The notes below the pieces were generated by a model, which saw nothing but the letters and a program-made list of their open reading frames with translations, searched no databases and had not been told where the DNA came from. A stretch of 64,000 nucleotides of DNA from Brachynemurus nebulosus (Eukaryota; Arthropoda; Insecta; Neuroptera; Myrmeleontidae), in the NCBI GenBank assembly GCA_035578155.1, contig JAPWDM010000014.1, positions 7,242,001 to 7,306,000 of the forward strand, in the 5' to 3' direction. Positions 36,040 through 46,560 of this stretch are shown one piece after another (positions within the stretch are counted from its first letter, which is position 1; each line of letters opens with the position of its first letter). Position numbers and translations under genes: made by a program.

Positions 36040-36879
36040 GTATCTGAAAATAACACCGGCACCATTTATTTTTCAAAATCCACTGATTACAACATTACAA
36101 AAGGGCAGTTGGTTGTATTTTGAGCGTATCTTGCGGCTTCATTTATTCATTGATACACTCAGTCTGTAGACTGTTATAATATAATACGTTCATTCGTCGT
36201 GTTCTTGCAGTATCTTTGAACACGACCAAGGACAGGACCAAGCCAAGTCTAAACTAATTAGAGCCTTAATACTGGTCTTGCATTTCTTCATCACTAGTTT
36301 TATGGTAAGTAATAATGTTAGAATATTTAAGACAGTTTTACGTATTTTTGTTGTAATTTTACTATGAATACCTAATTACTTAAAAACTTGTATATTATTT
36401 ACTTCAAAATATTTTCTAGTTTTTAAGACAAGTTTTTCTTTCTGTTTTTTACATTCATGAATAAATTTTCCCTTTAATTTAATCATAAAAACGTAAATAT
36501 TTCCCTATAAAATAACAAATAAATCAACATATTTGTACGTTTTGATTTATTACCTTGAAACTAGACTATCTATTTGTAACAAAAAATGTAACCATTAAAC
36601 TTCTAATTTTAACTCTTTGCACAATAATAGTGAATACTACCGTTTTTGTTACAACTTAAACGAGAGTGTCATTTACTATCCTTACAGAGGTTATATCTAT
36701 ATGATGTTAACAGGTAAGCATGGTTCAAGAATTTAGCAAGTCTTTAGCAAAACAGAAAAGACATCGAACAACAGTCAAATCTGTAAATTTATTGGGGGAA
36801 TCTAAAGAGTGAGTAACTTGATTTCTCTACGGTTTTATTGGGGAATAGGTGGGTGATAGCTACACTTCAAAAGTTAAAA
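35740..36879. other. AT-rich intron DNA with one TA microsatellite
   Basis: The TA run is at 35966-36036. Nothing else is supported. Confidence 0.45.
35966..36036. repeat. (TA)n microsatellite
   Basis: About 35 TA units with one interruption (ATATTATA near 36005). Confidence 0.95.
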
Positions 36880-37250
36880 TTGCGCCTCTGAATAGATGGA
36901 ACTTTACCAAAATTTCCTCAAATACTGTTGAAATCCTAGAGAAAATTACTGTGAGATTAAAACTGTCCGCCAATGTTCTGGAGAACCAAAAATTAAAAAA
37001 AAAATAAACGGCTGGAATCAAATTTTGCTAAAATACCACTGACAACCTGGACAAAAGTCAACGTAAAATTAAAATTCTCTCAAGGATTCTAGATCCCAAA
37101 AAAGGGTACACGACTGAAATGCTCGTAACATTATCACTAATGGTATCTACGGCATGAATTTAACATGTGAAAATTAGATGCGATTGAAAACTAACTGATT
37201 TTGTATAGAACTGCGGAATATCTGATTTAAAGTACCATCATAGTGTGACC
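36880..37250 (+). repeat. degenerate tandem modules
   Basis: Words such as 'ctaaaatacca/ccaaaatttcc', 'gagattaaaa/taaaattaaaa', 'tgtccgccaa' and 'cggaatatctgatttaaa' recur here and in 53520-54290 ('tgtccgccagtgg', 'cgaatatctgatttaaaatt'). The two regions share a worn repeat family. Confidence 0.4.
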
Positions 37251-38161
37251 GGCCGAGAAATAGTCAATTTTCGCAATTTTTTTCGGATGGATAGGGGAAT
37301 GGAGATGAGTTTTTTTACGATTAATACCACTACTTAACAATATAAAAATATTTTTTTTTATTCATATTTATTTATTTTTTATTTTATAATTATTATATTT
37401 TTTTGAAAAAAACTGTCGTTAAAAAAAGGCAGCTATTGGTACCCACGATTGTGGTCACAGTTTTCATTTGAAAAAAAAAAAATCAGATAGATTATCAACC
37501 TGTAGTTAAGCCGCTATGTACCTACTGAGGTTTTCCTTTTTAAAATTTGAAAAAATGGAGGCGGTTTGAATAAAAAGTACAAAATTTACGCCTTTTTTCA
37601 ACAGTTTTCCGTGTGAAAAAATAGGAAGATTTCAAGAAAAAAACGCTTCCATAGGTACATGGAGTATGGAATAAAGAATATTCTGTCAAAATTTCAAACT
37701 TATCGCTTGGAAACCTTTCCTCTGAGAGTGGGTAAGGTTTTTAAAAAGGGCATATCAAGACAAACACGTTTAAAGTTTGTCTCGAAATTGTTTCAAATCA
37801 TTGTTTCAACAAAAATGTCATACTGTGGTGATAACGGTTGATCTTATACGTTCACTGGTTGTGGAAACACTGAATGTAAAGTGGTATAACATCCCGCCAA
37901 AAGGCGCCAATCAATCCACAGAATTTTGTATTTAGACTGAATCCTTTGATCCGTGGTCGTAGCGACCGTAATAATTCGAATTTCAGTGTGAAATTTTGAG
38001 AGAACATGCGTAAAACTGTATGTACTTTAAGATAAGACCAAAAAAATTGATTTTTTCAAAATTCTACACTGTGATGGTACCTTAAAAGTAATTGAATCTA
38101 CAATATTAAACTAAGATAATTTCGCGAATGAGAAACCGTGGAACGAATTTAGTTTTACCTA

Positions 38162-38303
38162 TACAGGGTGTCAGAGAAATAAGTGACCATCTTTTGAGGG
38201 GTGACTCATAGCACCCTGTAGACACTAAAAACGCAGGAATTTTTTCGGAATTAAGAGTCGCGTCACCCCTCAAAAGGATAAGAGTTATTTCCCTTACACC
38301 CTG

Positions 38304-38382
<79 letters not shown>

Positions 38383-38515
38383 GGCGTAAAGGAAATAACG
38401 CTTATCCTTTTGAGGAGTGACGCGACTGTTAATTCCGAAAAAATTCCTGCGGTATCTACAGGGTGCTATGAGTCACCCCTCAAAAGATGGTCACTTATTT
38501 CTCTGACACCCTGTA
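38162..38515. mobile_element. mariner-type palindromic MITE with a microsatellite at its centre
   Basis: Arms 38162-38305 and 38380-38515 are inverse (TACAGGGTGTCAGAGAAATA at the left, the inverse ending CACCCTGTA at the right). They share words such as AGTCACCCCTCAAAAGATGG and GGAATTTTTTCGGAATTAA in opposite order. The centre is (CA)n(TA)n (about 38306-38379). The TACAGGGTG-type end and TA flank suggest a Tc1/mariner origin. Confidence 0.8.
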
Positions 38516-39414
38516 TATTTTTAAAAAATATTATAGAGTAGGTGGCAATTATATCGAAAAGTCTCTTAGAATGTGGAGAGTTAAACAGACAATTACATTA
38601 TTATTTATACCTACTAATAAAGTATCTAGTAACTCTATAACTTCTCTCCGGTATTTATTAGCGGTATAATTCATTATATATAATTCATCCATCAATTTTT
38701 ATATATACCTATTTTTACGTTTAACTGACTAGTAATTTTTGTATATTAATAACCATTTAATAACCACTGGATGAACGGTAGCTCCTGCATAATTGTTACA
38801 ACTTTACAAGCTATTATTTTGTTAAAAAAAAAAACATGTGTTCTTTTTTGTGTTATTACTACACAACATACATGTGTGAATTTATTGTAAGGTGGAACAG
38901 AACAATAACTTTATTATCCATACACATTAAAAAAATACAGGTGTGCCATAATAATTTTCGTAATGCAAAATAATAAATATTAAAAGAGATGTTTTTTTTC
39001 TTTTGAATCGGTTAAATGAATTATGAGCAAAGGGGGACCTCAATGGGAGTTTAATACAATTGTATTGCAGTTTAAAAAAAATATTTATAGGCAAAGGCAT
39101 CAATGAACTACGAGAAACCAACTAATATCAGAAAAGTGTAGCTTCCTTGGAGCTCTTTGTAGGCCTGTCACAGCTTAGGTCGTTCAGTCGTCCGCACACC
39201 TTGGTTCGGTTCGGACATTGATTGTTGCAACAATGTAATACATGAATACGTGGCGCTTAGAGTACATACATATTACACCAAACCCATTGTCGAGATTGTA
39301 TGTATGATGTATGTGATGTATGACGGATATACGTATCATCTCCCTCCAGCTACCGAACTCACACACACGAACATGAACTATACCACACATACAGACACAA
39401 ACTCTAAATATGTA
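38516..39414. other. AT-rich intron DNA, nothing recognised
   Basis: No supported feature. 39170-39420 is less AT-rich and rich in CA/TG words, but no motif was identified. Confidence 0.45.
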
Positions 39415-39780
39415 TATAACCACAGAGGACAGAGACCCCGCAACTATCTCTTTTCTGAAATCACGAGTGTGTACTTCTGTGCTCATTAGGCTTCTTAGTT
39501 GTCAGTTTGTCAGTAGCAGTCGATGATTGAAGATCGACCACACGATAATGGACTTGATTATTGTTGGTATTGTTACATCGGTTACATCCCCTAGTACATG
39601 TGTGTGCTGTCTGACCCACGTGACCGCCCCTACTATTCTCGTTATTCACACAAATATACAAAATCGCACTAATACAATGTAAACCCAGTGTGTGTATACA
39701 ACATATTGTCTATCTCTTACATGTTACACTGGTTCCAGTAGTGTAGGCATAGATATGTTGTCTCTATTACTCTATGTATA
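39415..39780 (+). repeat. dispersed repeat, inverted relative to 48083-48455
   Basis: Shares colinear words with the reverse complement of 48083-48455: 'ctcttttctgaaatcac', 'aggcttcttag', 'gtcagtttgtcagta', 'acatgtgtgtg', 'cacgtgac', 'gttacactggttccagtagt'. About 80% identity by eye in the best blocks. The element type is unknown. The copies flank the first PKG coding exon in opposite orientation. Confidence 0.7.
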
Positions 39781-42700
39781 TAATAATAGAAGCTCCTCCC
39801 ATTTTTGTGACGTAAAATTTTGGCGACAAGCGGGATACTAACTATTATACAGTAGTTTGGCTCCTTGAAAGGCATATACTTACACTTACTCGGCTCCAGT
39901 GAGTTCCCTTGTAGCCAAGTTAAGATGAAAATCGTAACCAAGTTAGGGCGTCAAATTAAAGATGGCAATTTAACAATCAACAACAAATTTGGAGCTGACG
40001 AACTAATGACAAAATCGTTAATGTTTTCACCTTAAAATTATACAAGATTGCTATACACTCGTACAAACTGCATAGCTCGAGTAGTGCGTTCTAGTGGCAT
40101 GTTTGTTTTATCAAAACTAGCGTTTGTTAGAGTGAATAATTTTATGATTTTTATTTTATTAAAAACAACATTATTTAGTTTATATTGTTTTAAGCTGCGG
40201 ATAAGAATTAATTTTTCCAATTAAATACTTTTGTTTAGAAGGATTGGTTCTCTATAAAAGTCATTCAATTACGTCATTTGTAACAAAATAAGCGGGATCA
40301 TTAAAATTATAATGAACTTGAACAACAAATTTGAGTAATAAAAGAAAAAAAGGTAAAAAAAATTTAAAAAAAAAATTAGTCTCTATTCTCTATATCTATA
40401 GTCTCTAGTCAAGCTTTTGCTACCCATTGCCACAGATCCAGTTTCGCAAAGTGATGCAGCATATCCTACCTGAAACTTTATTCACTTCTTGCGGACCAAA
40501 TCACTTATTGTTAGAGGAACATCTTCAGAAGGAGAAGCTGGTCTTTCTAGGGGTAAAACTAGTCATTTATGTCTTGAACTAACCAATAACAGACAAAAAT
40601 TCCCGTAAATAAGAATGTCTGTTAAATAATGAATATTTATATAAATAAGTTTAAATTATAATTAGAAAATCCAATATAAATATTTAAATTAAGTTAACCC
40701 TATACGTTCAACTCGTGTTTAGGCGTTTTGTTAAAGCAGCCCCAAAAATTATTAAAGTTACCCTTAATATCAATAGAGTCTCGTTTGACGGTAAATCTTA
40801 AAATGAAACTGTTAAACATAAATAAGTTTTAGTCGAGGAAGTATATATCAACACGCTTCGACTGTACTTACATATACTTCACACTGAACGAAAAGGTCAA
40901 AATAATTGCATATCTAATTTTATAGCTTTTCATAAAAATAATTTTACAGCTTTTTTTTACAGAAAATAAAAAATATTATCACCTATAATTAGTTATACTT
41001 ATAAAAATAATATTTTATCTACAAACATGCAGGCATAACAAACTATAAAGAGAATTAATTATAATTATTTTATGAATTTATTTTTCTTACGTTTAATTAT
41101 AACAATTTAACTGTAAAAAATATTTCGAAAAAAAATATCCTCAAACTTGTTTTACAAATTAACTTGACATATTTTTATTAAATATCATTTTTATTTTCGA
41201 TTGATTAATAAATAAGTAATCAAATATGCATTTTAAATTAAGTGTTTAATTAATTAAAACTAAATACCTGGTAATTAATATGGGAGTGACTCTCGAAGGA
41301 AGAAAAAAAGGAGGTGTTTTCGCAATTAATTTTCGCATCGTAAATTGTTACCTACTGAATTTGCAAAATGATCAGAATAATAAATAATTTGTAAACAGTC
41401 TTTGTAGAGGCGTCAAAATAATAATGAAGGAAGAACAATATACATGTATAGATAGGTCAGTTTTTCTTTGAGCATATCCCTTTAAATCCCGCCTTGAATT
41501 TTTTTGGCCCACGAGATTCATCACACTTATACAAACTATATTTATTTTATAATGACCAAGGTAGTGAAAATCAATGTATTAAAAAAAATACATTTGTGCA
41601 TCCATATATTTAAGAATATATTACATAATTTTATATGCGGCCCGCGGAGTTATGATACACTTCCAAAGTGGTTCGCAAAATCATAAGGGGTAAGCCACCC
41701 CTGCTCTAAATATTACAGTCATTTGACGTATATAATTATGTCGGTTTTGTAGGGGATTAAATTGCATCTCGGTAATAACAGGACCACATCATCAATGAAA
41801 TTTACCTGAAAGATGTGACCAGGGTCGGATTAACCCCCTTTGAACCTAAACATTTTCTTCTTACCGAGCCCTAGACTTACTAACTTTTTGATTTTTTCCC
41901 CTTACAATTAACCAAAAATAGACAGAATACCCTTGCCTGCTTTTACCATTTTCTTATTATATGCATTTTCGAGAAAATATGTTTGAAATTTTGAGTGCAA
42001 TTTTTTATAAGCAAACAGAAACTAGTCTTTTTTAACTTAACACAGAATAATCAATTTTAGGGCTAATTTCGTAATCATAGCTTCATTCAACAGATACGGA
42101 GTGCAATATAGAACAAGAAACTGTACTCAATTAGTTCATTTTTATAAATATACGTACATAACTTTCTAAATAAAGCTTCAATTTTGATAAGATTTACTCA
42201 AAACAATGTAATAAAAAAATGATGTTCCCACAAAAGAATAATAATGTAACTCATTAATGTTTCTACGAATTATTTCACAGTTTGTGTCCAGCTCAACTAA
42301 AGTTTCGAATCCAATATTTTATGTAAGTAATCAAAGAATAAAGAGTTTGTCGAAAAACTATTATTATTAACAATCTTAAGACACTGTGCATATAATTCAG
42401 TGTAAAATAAATAATTTAATAACTAAATAATCCATACGAAGAAAAAATCAGTAATAACATTAGCAATAAAAAAAAATTGATTATTCCATTGCTATAAAGT
42501 CAAGGTTATATTATAAGCATTAGATTTTAAAAATAGTTACTTAAGTATATTTTTCCATATACAAATGTACAAAGAAATTATTCATTTACTATATTTATTA
42601 TACAAAAGGTCGGTATTTTTTCTATGTACAACCAAAATTTGTTGTCTGGCAATAATTAAACGAGAAGAACAGGTGTCAACCGTCAAAAATTCTCAACAGC

Positions 42701-44294
42701 ACAGTTGAGAAAGTTGACAGTTCTTCCAGTTAAAAAGCTTTTGAGTAGTAGAAAACATCAATTCATTCTGAAAAATATAAAATTCGAGTGTAATAAGTTA
42801 AGTGACATGTTTCGATCTATATGACTATTACTAAACAAATAGATATTAGCTGAAAACGTATCATTTCCAAACTTGTATATGAATGCATTCCAATGGATGA
42901 CATTGAAACTGTCTACTGACAATAAAAATGATTTATTACCAAATTGAGTACAATTACATAACACAAAATAATACTACTAATATGTATTTAATTAACTAAA
43001 TCACACTTCCGGTATCATCCGAATTTTACACTAAACAAAAAAGATTAAATCAAAAAAAATTTTTTTAGGAAATTTTTATCTTGTAATTTTGTATGCAAGA
43101 ATTATGCAACAAAAAATTTATGGAATCTTTTTGTTTATAAAATATTCTATTTTTAAACATATTACTAGTTACTGGTTTATGATTATCATAATTCATTAAT
43201 AGTTATTTTTAATATTGTCTATAGCTAGTGAACATTAAACATCAGTTTTACGTTTCAAAGATTATTATTATTTTATTTGTAGATAGAAAATGTATAAAAA
43301 TAGTAATTATAATTATCATTATCAGAAACATACATAGTAGTCGACTAATTGCTTGTTAATTTATTTTGCTAAAGATATGGTGTCATAAAATTCGCCGCTT
43401 TTTGCGCTTTTTCATCAGACAATAATAAGCCACTATTCTAAAACTTGAGCAATTCGCAAATTTCTTAAAATTTTCTGATATAAGAATCATCTAATCTTAT
43501 TAAAATTAGGAAAAGAATCTAAGTTTCAATAGAACGAGTTGAACTGTTTCCCCAAAGGAGAACATTAAGTGACGGCTCTATAGAGACATAACAAAAAGCC
43601 TGGAGAGACTTTAACCAAGCCTCCCCCCTAGATGTCAAGTTTTTACCGAAAGAGACCTTCTTTGCGCTTCTTTTTAGCATGCGTCCTGAAGCGGCAACTC
43701 CCCCTGCTCTACTGTACACTCTGCAACCCTACACTGTCGCAGAACGAAAATGAAGACTACAGAATAACCAAGAATAGGTACTTCTTAAGGTTAATAATAA
43801 TCAGTCCCGGGCCAGATATCGAAATTTTAGTTTAAAATATCTGTATAAAGATAATGAATAATTTAACTGTTAATAAAATGTTATATAACAGATAAGAACT
43901 ATCAACTTCAAAACTTACTTAAGAAAAGCAATACTTACTGACATAAAGAATAGTATATTGTGCAATAAGGGCGGGAAATTATCGATTTCTCACGAGAGCG
44001 AAACTGAGCGCACGATCGTAGTGAGTGCGCTTATTCGCTCGAGTAGGCAATCGACAATGCCGCACGAGTTGCACATACTATTTTTTATTACGAATTTCAC
44101 ATATTTTTTTCTATTATTATTACTAATTTACTATTTTTTTTTTTTTACTTTTCAAAAGAATATTTTTGAGTGGTTGTCTTCTTTTTCTGAATTAAGTATC
44201 TTTTAAATTACTTTGTTGATGGTTTCTATAGAAATGATTATGAAATCTTTATTAAATAAAAAATCAAGAGACGGCTTTGCGTGTTTTGATTAAA
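39781..44294. other. AT-rich intron DNA, no gene recognised (4.5 kb)
   Basis: Apart from a short GC-richer piece at 43510-43770 (no known similarity), a possible hAT fragment at 41818-41880 (CAGGGTCGGATTAACCCC) and a hairpin at 42670-42725, nothing is supported. 40385-40600 has a vaguely protein-like frame broken by a stop, which I did not accept. Confidence 0.4.
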
Positions 44295-44328
44295 TTTGCG
44301 TGCGGAAAGTATACTTTCTGCACGCAAA
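44295..44328. repeat. strong hairpin with 17-bp arms
   Basis: TTTGCGTGCGGAAAGTA followed immediately by TACTTTCTGCACGCAAA, inverse with one mismatch and no loop. It lies in a GC-richer patch with CGAGAGCGAAACTGAGCGC-like words 300 bp earlier. Confidence 0.7.
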
Positions 44329-45064
44329 GTTAGAACTTCCCTCGCATGAGTAACAAAAAATAACTTTTAAGTTCGCAAACGAGAAGTTATCTTTATTATT
44401 TATATTCCTAGAAACATAACAATACCACATAGTTACCATAAATACACAAAAATGAAAAATTCGTTAATGATACATTTAATCAGGGATCTTGCAGAAAATT
44501 CTATCATATCACGTAGGGAATATAAGGAAACGATGAATTTAGTTTTAATTGTATTTTTATTCTTTTTTCAAAAAATAATGATGTATGTATTTTTTGTTAT
44601 TTTATCTTTCTCCTGCGCTTGTTAGAAAGACAAAACATAAGTTCTTTTAAAAATATCTGGATAAAAGATAATAACAAGTAACAAGAACGTTCTCTAGACA
44701 AAATTTCAGATTACAGTGAAACCTGCCAAGTTGGACACCTCTGTATACTGGACACCTGCTCAAGTTGGACACTTTTCAATTGGCCTGGCGAAATTACATT
44801 GTTTTAAATGCATATTAATACTTATAAGTTGGACACCTCTATATGTTGGAAACCTGTCTAATTTGGACAGTTTTTTAAAATGATTTTTGATATTTTGACC
44901 TGTTTACGTTGGACATTCATGTATTTTACACGTGACCGAAACACGTGTTAGTTATGTCCTAAAAATATAAAAGCTCGGCAGTCACAATGGTTATTAGTCA
45001 ATAATCAACAGTGATTTCATGTGTACAGATCTCTTGAATATTTATTAGTTACAAATTTAGCACC

Positions 45065-45699
45065 ATGAGTTCGAAGCGAAAATGTTTAGTAGAATGAGCC
45101 ACTTTCTCAAAATATCTACATTTCTATGATTGAAACGATTGAAATTTTAATTTAAAAATTGCTACGTAACCGCATGAGAAAATTTGTTAATACCAGGGCG
45201 GCGACACGGGTTATTCGGAACTACATCTCTATAGTTGGAATATTAATTTCTAAAAAATAAACAATATTCCTAGGTAACCGAATTGGAAAATTTCGTTGCT
45301 GAAGTGGAATTAACAGAAGGTGACTTTTGGTTGGTTAAATTAATATCTCGATTATAGACATGTAATCCCAAATACCTGTGTCGCCGCCCTGGTGACAGAT
45401 TGCTAAATATTTGAGAAAATAGTCCATTGACCATTGAAAAGAAAAAAAATGTTATAGACTTAGTAGAGAATGGTGTTAGTTTAAGAAAGGCAGCCGACCA
45501 ATTTGGAATTTCCAAATCAACTGTTGGGAATATTTTGAAGTGTAAAGACGAAATTTTGAAAGCTTACGAAAAGAATTGCAGCGCCGAACGAAAACGAAAA
45601 ATTCGTAAAACTGGTAATGAAGCAATAAATCAAAAAGTTTATGACTTTTTTGTTAAGTATTACGATTGTTATTCGATAGTTTATTTCAATAAATATTGA
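45065..45699 (+). pseudogene. pogo/Tigger transposase N-terminus (HTH_psq), interrupted
   Basis: ATG at 45065 begins 'MSSKRKC'. The frame then stops and is separated by about 330 bp, which include a nested MITE (45193-45392), from the recognisable helix-turn-helix. That part (about 45427-45570) reads 'EKKKNVIDLVENGVSLRKAA' and goes on to 'QFGISKSTVGNILKCKDEIL', matching the psq/CENP-B-N type DNA-binding domain of Tigger transposases. A short basic stretch 'AERKRKIRKTGNEAIN' follows, and the frame stops at 45700. The second CENP-B-type domain and the whole DDE core are missing. Non-functional relic. Confidence 0.8.
45193..45392. mobile_element. hAT-like MITE (200 bp) nested in the Tigger-like element
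   Basis: CCAGGGCGGCGACACGGG at the left and CTGTGTCGCCGCCCTGG at the right are inverse, extended by TATTCGGAA/AATACC-type bases. The CAGGG...CCCTG ends look hAT-like. I did not see a perfect 8-bp duplication. It splits the transposase frame. Confidence 0.7.
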
Positions 45700-45935
45700 T
45701 ACGTAGATGTGTGTATATGTATTACTTTAAAAATAATTAATTTTGCATTATATTCTAAATTAGTGTTAACCTTAAAATTACTAAGCGTAGATGATTTTGG
45801 TATTTTGCATATGTTGGACACCTGTTTATGTTGGACAGTTTTTGATTGCATCGCGGGTGTCCAACTTAAACAGGTTCTACTGTATATTAATAACTCAAAA
45901 AAAAAAAAAATTAGTGGACAATTAAATATAAAAAT

Positions 45936-45941
45936 ACTTAC
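45936..45941 (-). promoter_or_regulatory. 5' splice site of the first PKG coding exon (GTAAGT)
   Basis: The plus strand reads ACTTAC, so the minus strand has consensus GTAAGT directly after CACAGAA. It leaves two bases (AA) of a Lys codon, completed by the A that opens the exon at 19659. The intron would be 26,282 bp (19660-45941), phase 2. Confidence 0.9.
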
Positions 45942-46387
45942 TTCTGTGATTTCGGTATTTTAACAATCTGAAACTCGCCATTCGCACCATTTATCTGACT
46001 CAACGGTTCCGCACTGATCGCTTGCCGTTTAATACGTGGCTCACTGATCGGTATCACTCGCGTATTCTCAATACCCGGAGAACTCACAGACATACACCAA
46101 AAATCCGAGTCCATATTATTATTATTATTCGTTGTCGCTGAAGTGTTACATTGCTGTGTGATAAATTGTTGCGTTAACGGACGAACCACTTGACGAAATT
46201 TATCGATTTCGTTACGCAAATGTCGTATGAGCGCATCTTTTTCATCTAATTCGCGTTCTAGCAGGAGAATCATTTCATCGCGTTGTTTAAGTTCTTCGTT
46301 ACGGTCGTGTAACATGCGTTTTAGATGTTCACATTCTTCGGTACGTTCGTGTAACATTTGCTTTAGATTTTCGATTGTGGGTTCCAT
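45942..46387 (-). CDS. for: cGMP-dependent protein kinase (PKG-I beta-like / foraging), first coding exon
   Basis: Encodes 148 residues plus two bases. The start ATG at 46387 has A at -3 and G at +4, with an in-frame TAA three codons upstream, so it is the true start. Residues 1-66 are an amphipathic coiled coil (Leu/Ile at 8, 12, 22, 26, 33, 40, 47, 53, 57), the dimerisation and anchoring zipper; 'EKDALIRHLRNEIDKFRQVV' resembles the PKG-I beta zipper more than alpha. Residues 118-130 'RIKRQAISAEPLS' are the autoinhibitory pseudosubstrate of PKG-I beta (KRQAISAEP). A short Asn run (87-91) lies in a linker. Residues 141-148 'IVKIPKSQ' join in frame to 'SRELIK' at 19659. Residues 8-21 and 22-35 are near-duplicates. 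The product is a cytosolic kinase that dimerises and responds to cGMP. Confidence 0.95.
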
Positions 46388-46560
46388 TTTCTTTTAGTTT
46401 TTTTTTTTTTTTTGATTGAAATTAACTATGGTAAAATTTTTTTGGTAATAAATCGATAGTCTTGAATCATTTTTAACATCACTTGGTCACCTTTAAGATT
46501 AATTTAACATTCATCATCTGATAAAGTGCAAAAAGTCATTAGCAACTTTTTTTTTATTGA
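46388..46560 (-). promoter_or_regulatory. probable 5' UTR / start-proximal region of the PKG transcript
   Basis: Directly upstream of the ATG the minus strand is a long A run (plus-strand T17 near 46398-46413) and then AT-rich sequence. No pyrimidine tract or acceptor precedes the ATG closely, so this is most likely continuous 5' UTR. The transcription start cannot be placed by eye. Confidence 0.4.

Larger units (their letters stand above)
44714..45882 (+). mobile_element. Tigger/pogo-like DNA transposon, internally deleted, nested MITE inside
   Basis: Ends CAGTGAAACCTGCCAAGTTG and the inverse AACTTAAACAGGTTCTACTG, flanked by TA (44712-44713 and 45883-45884). Several subterminal AGTTGGACACCT-like copies (44731, 44828, 45811, 45855) are present. 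It encodes the N-terminal DNA-binding part of a pogo/Tigger transposase but lacks the catalytic core. Its right end is only 59 bp from the PKG exon at 45942. Confidence 0.85.

Noticed and set aside
38106..38342. Minus-strand ORF with a Cys-Val run
   Set aside because: The run is the CA microsatellite at the centre of the palindromic MITE; the rest is MITE arm.
40385..40600. Frame reading like protein (including 'TSSEGEAGLSRGKTS')
   Set aside because: Interrupted by a stop, no start or splice signals and no family recognised; may be a worn repeat.
43519..43835. Overlapping ORFs on both strands in a GC-richer patch
   Set aside because: Both strands are open because of composition; no recognised domain and no splice context.
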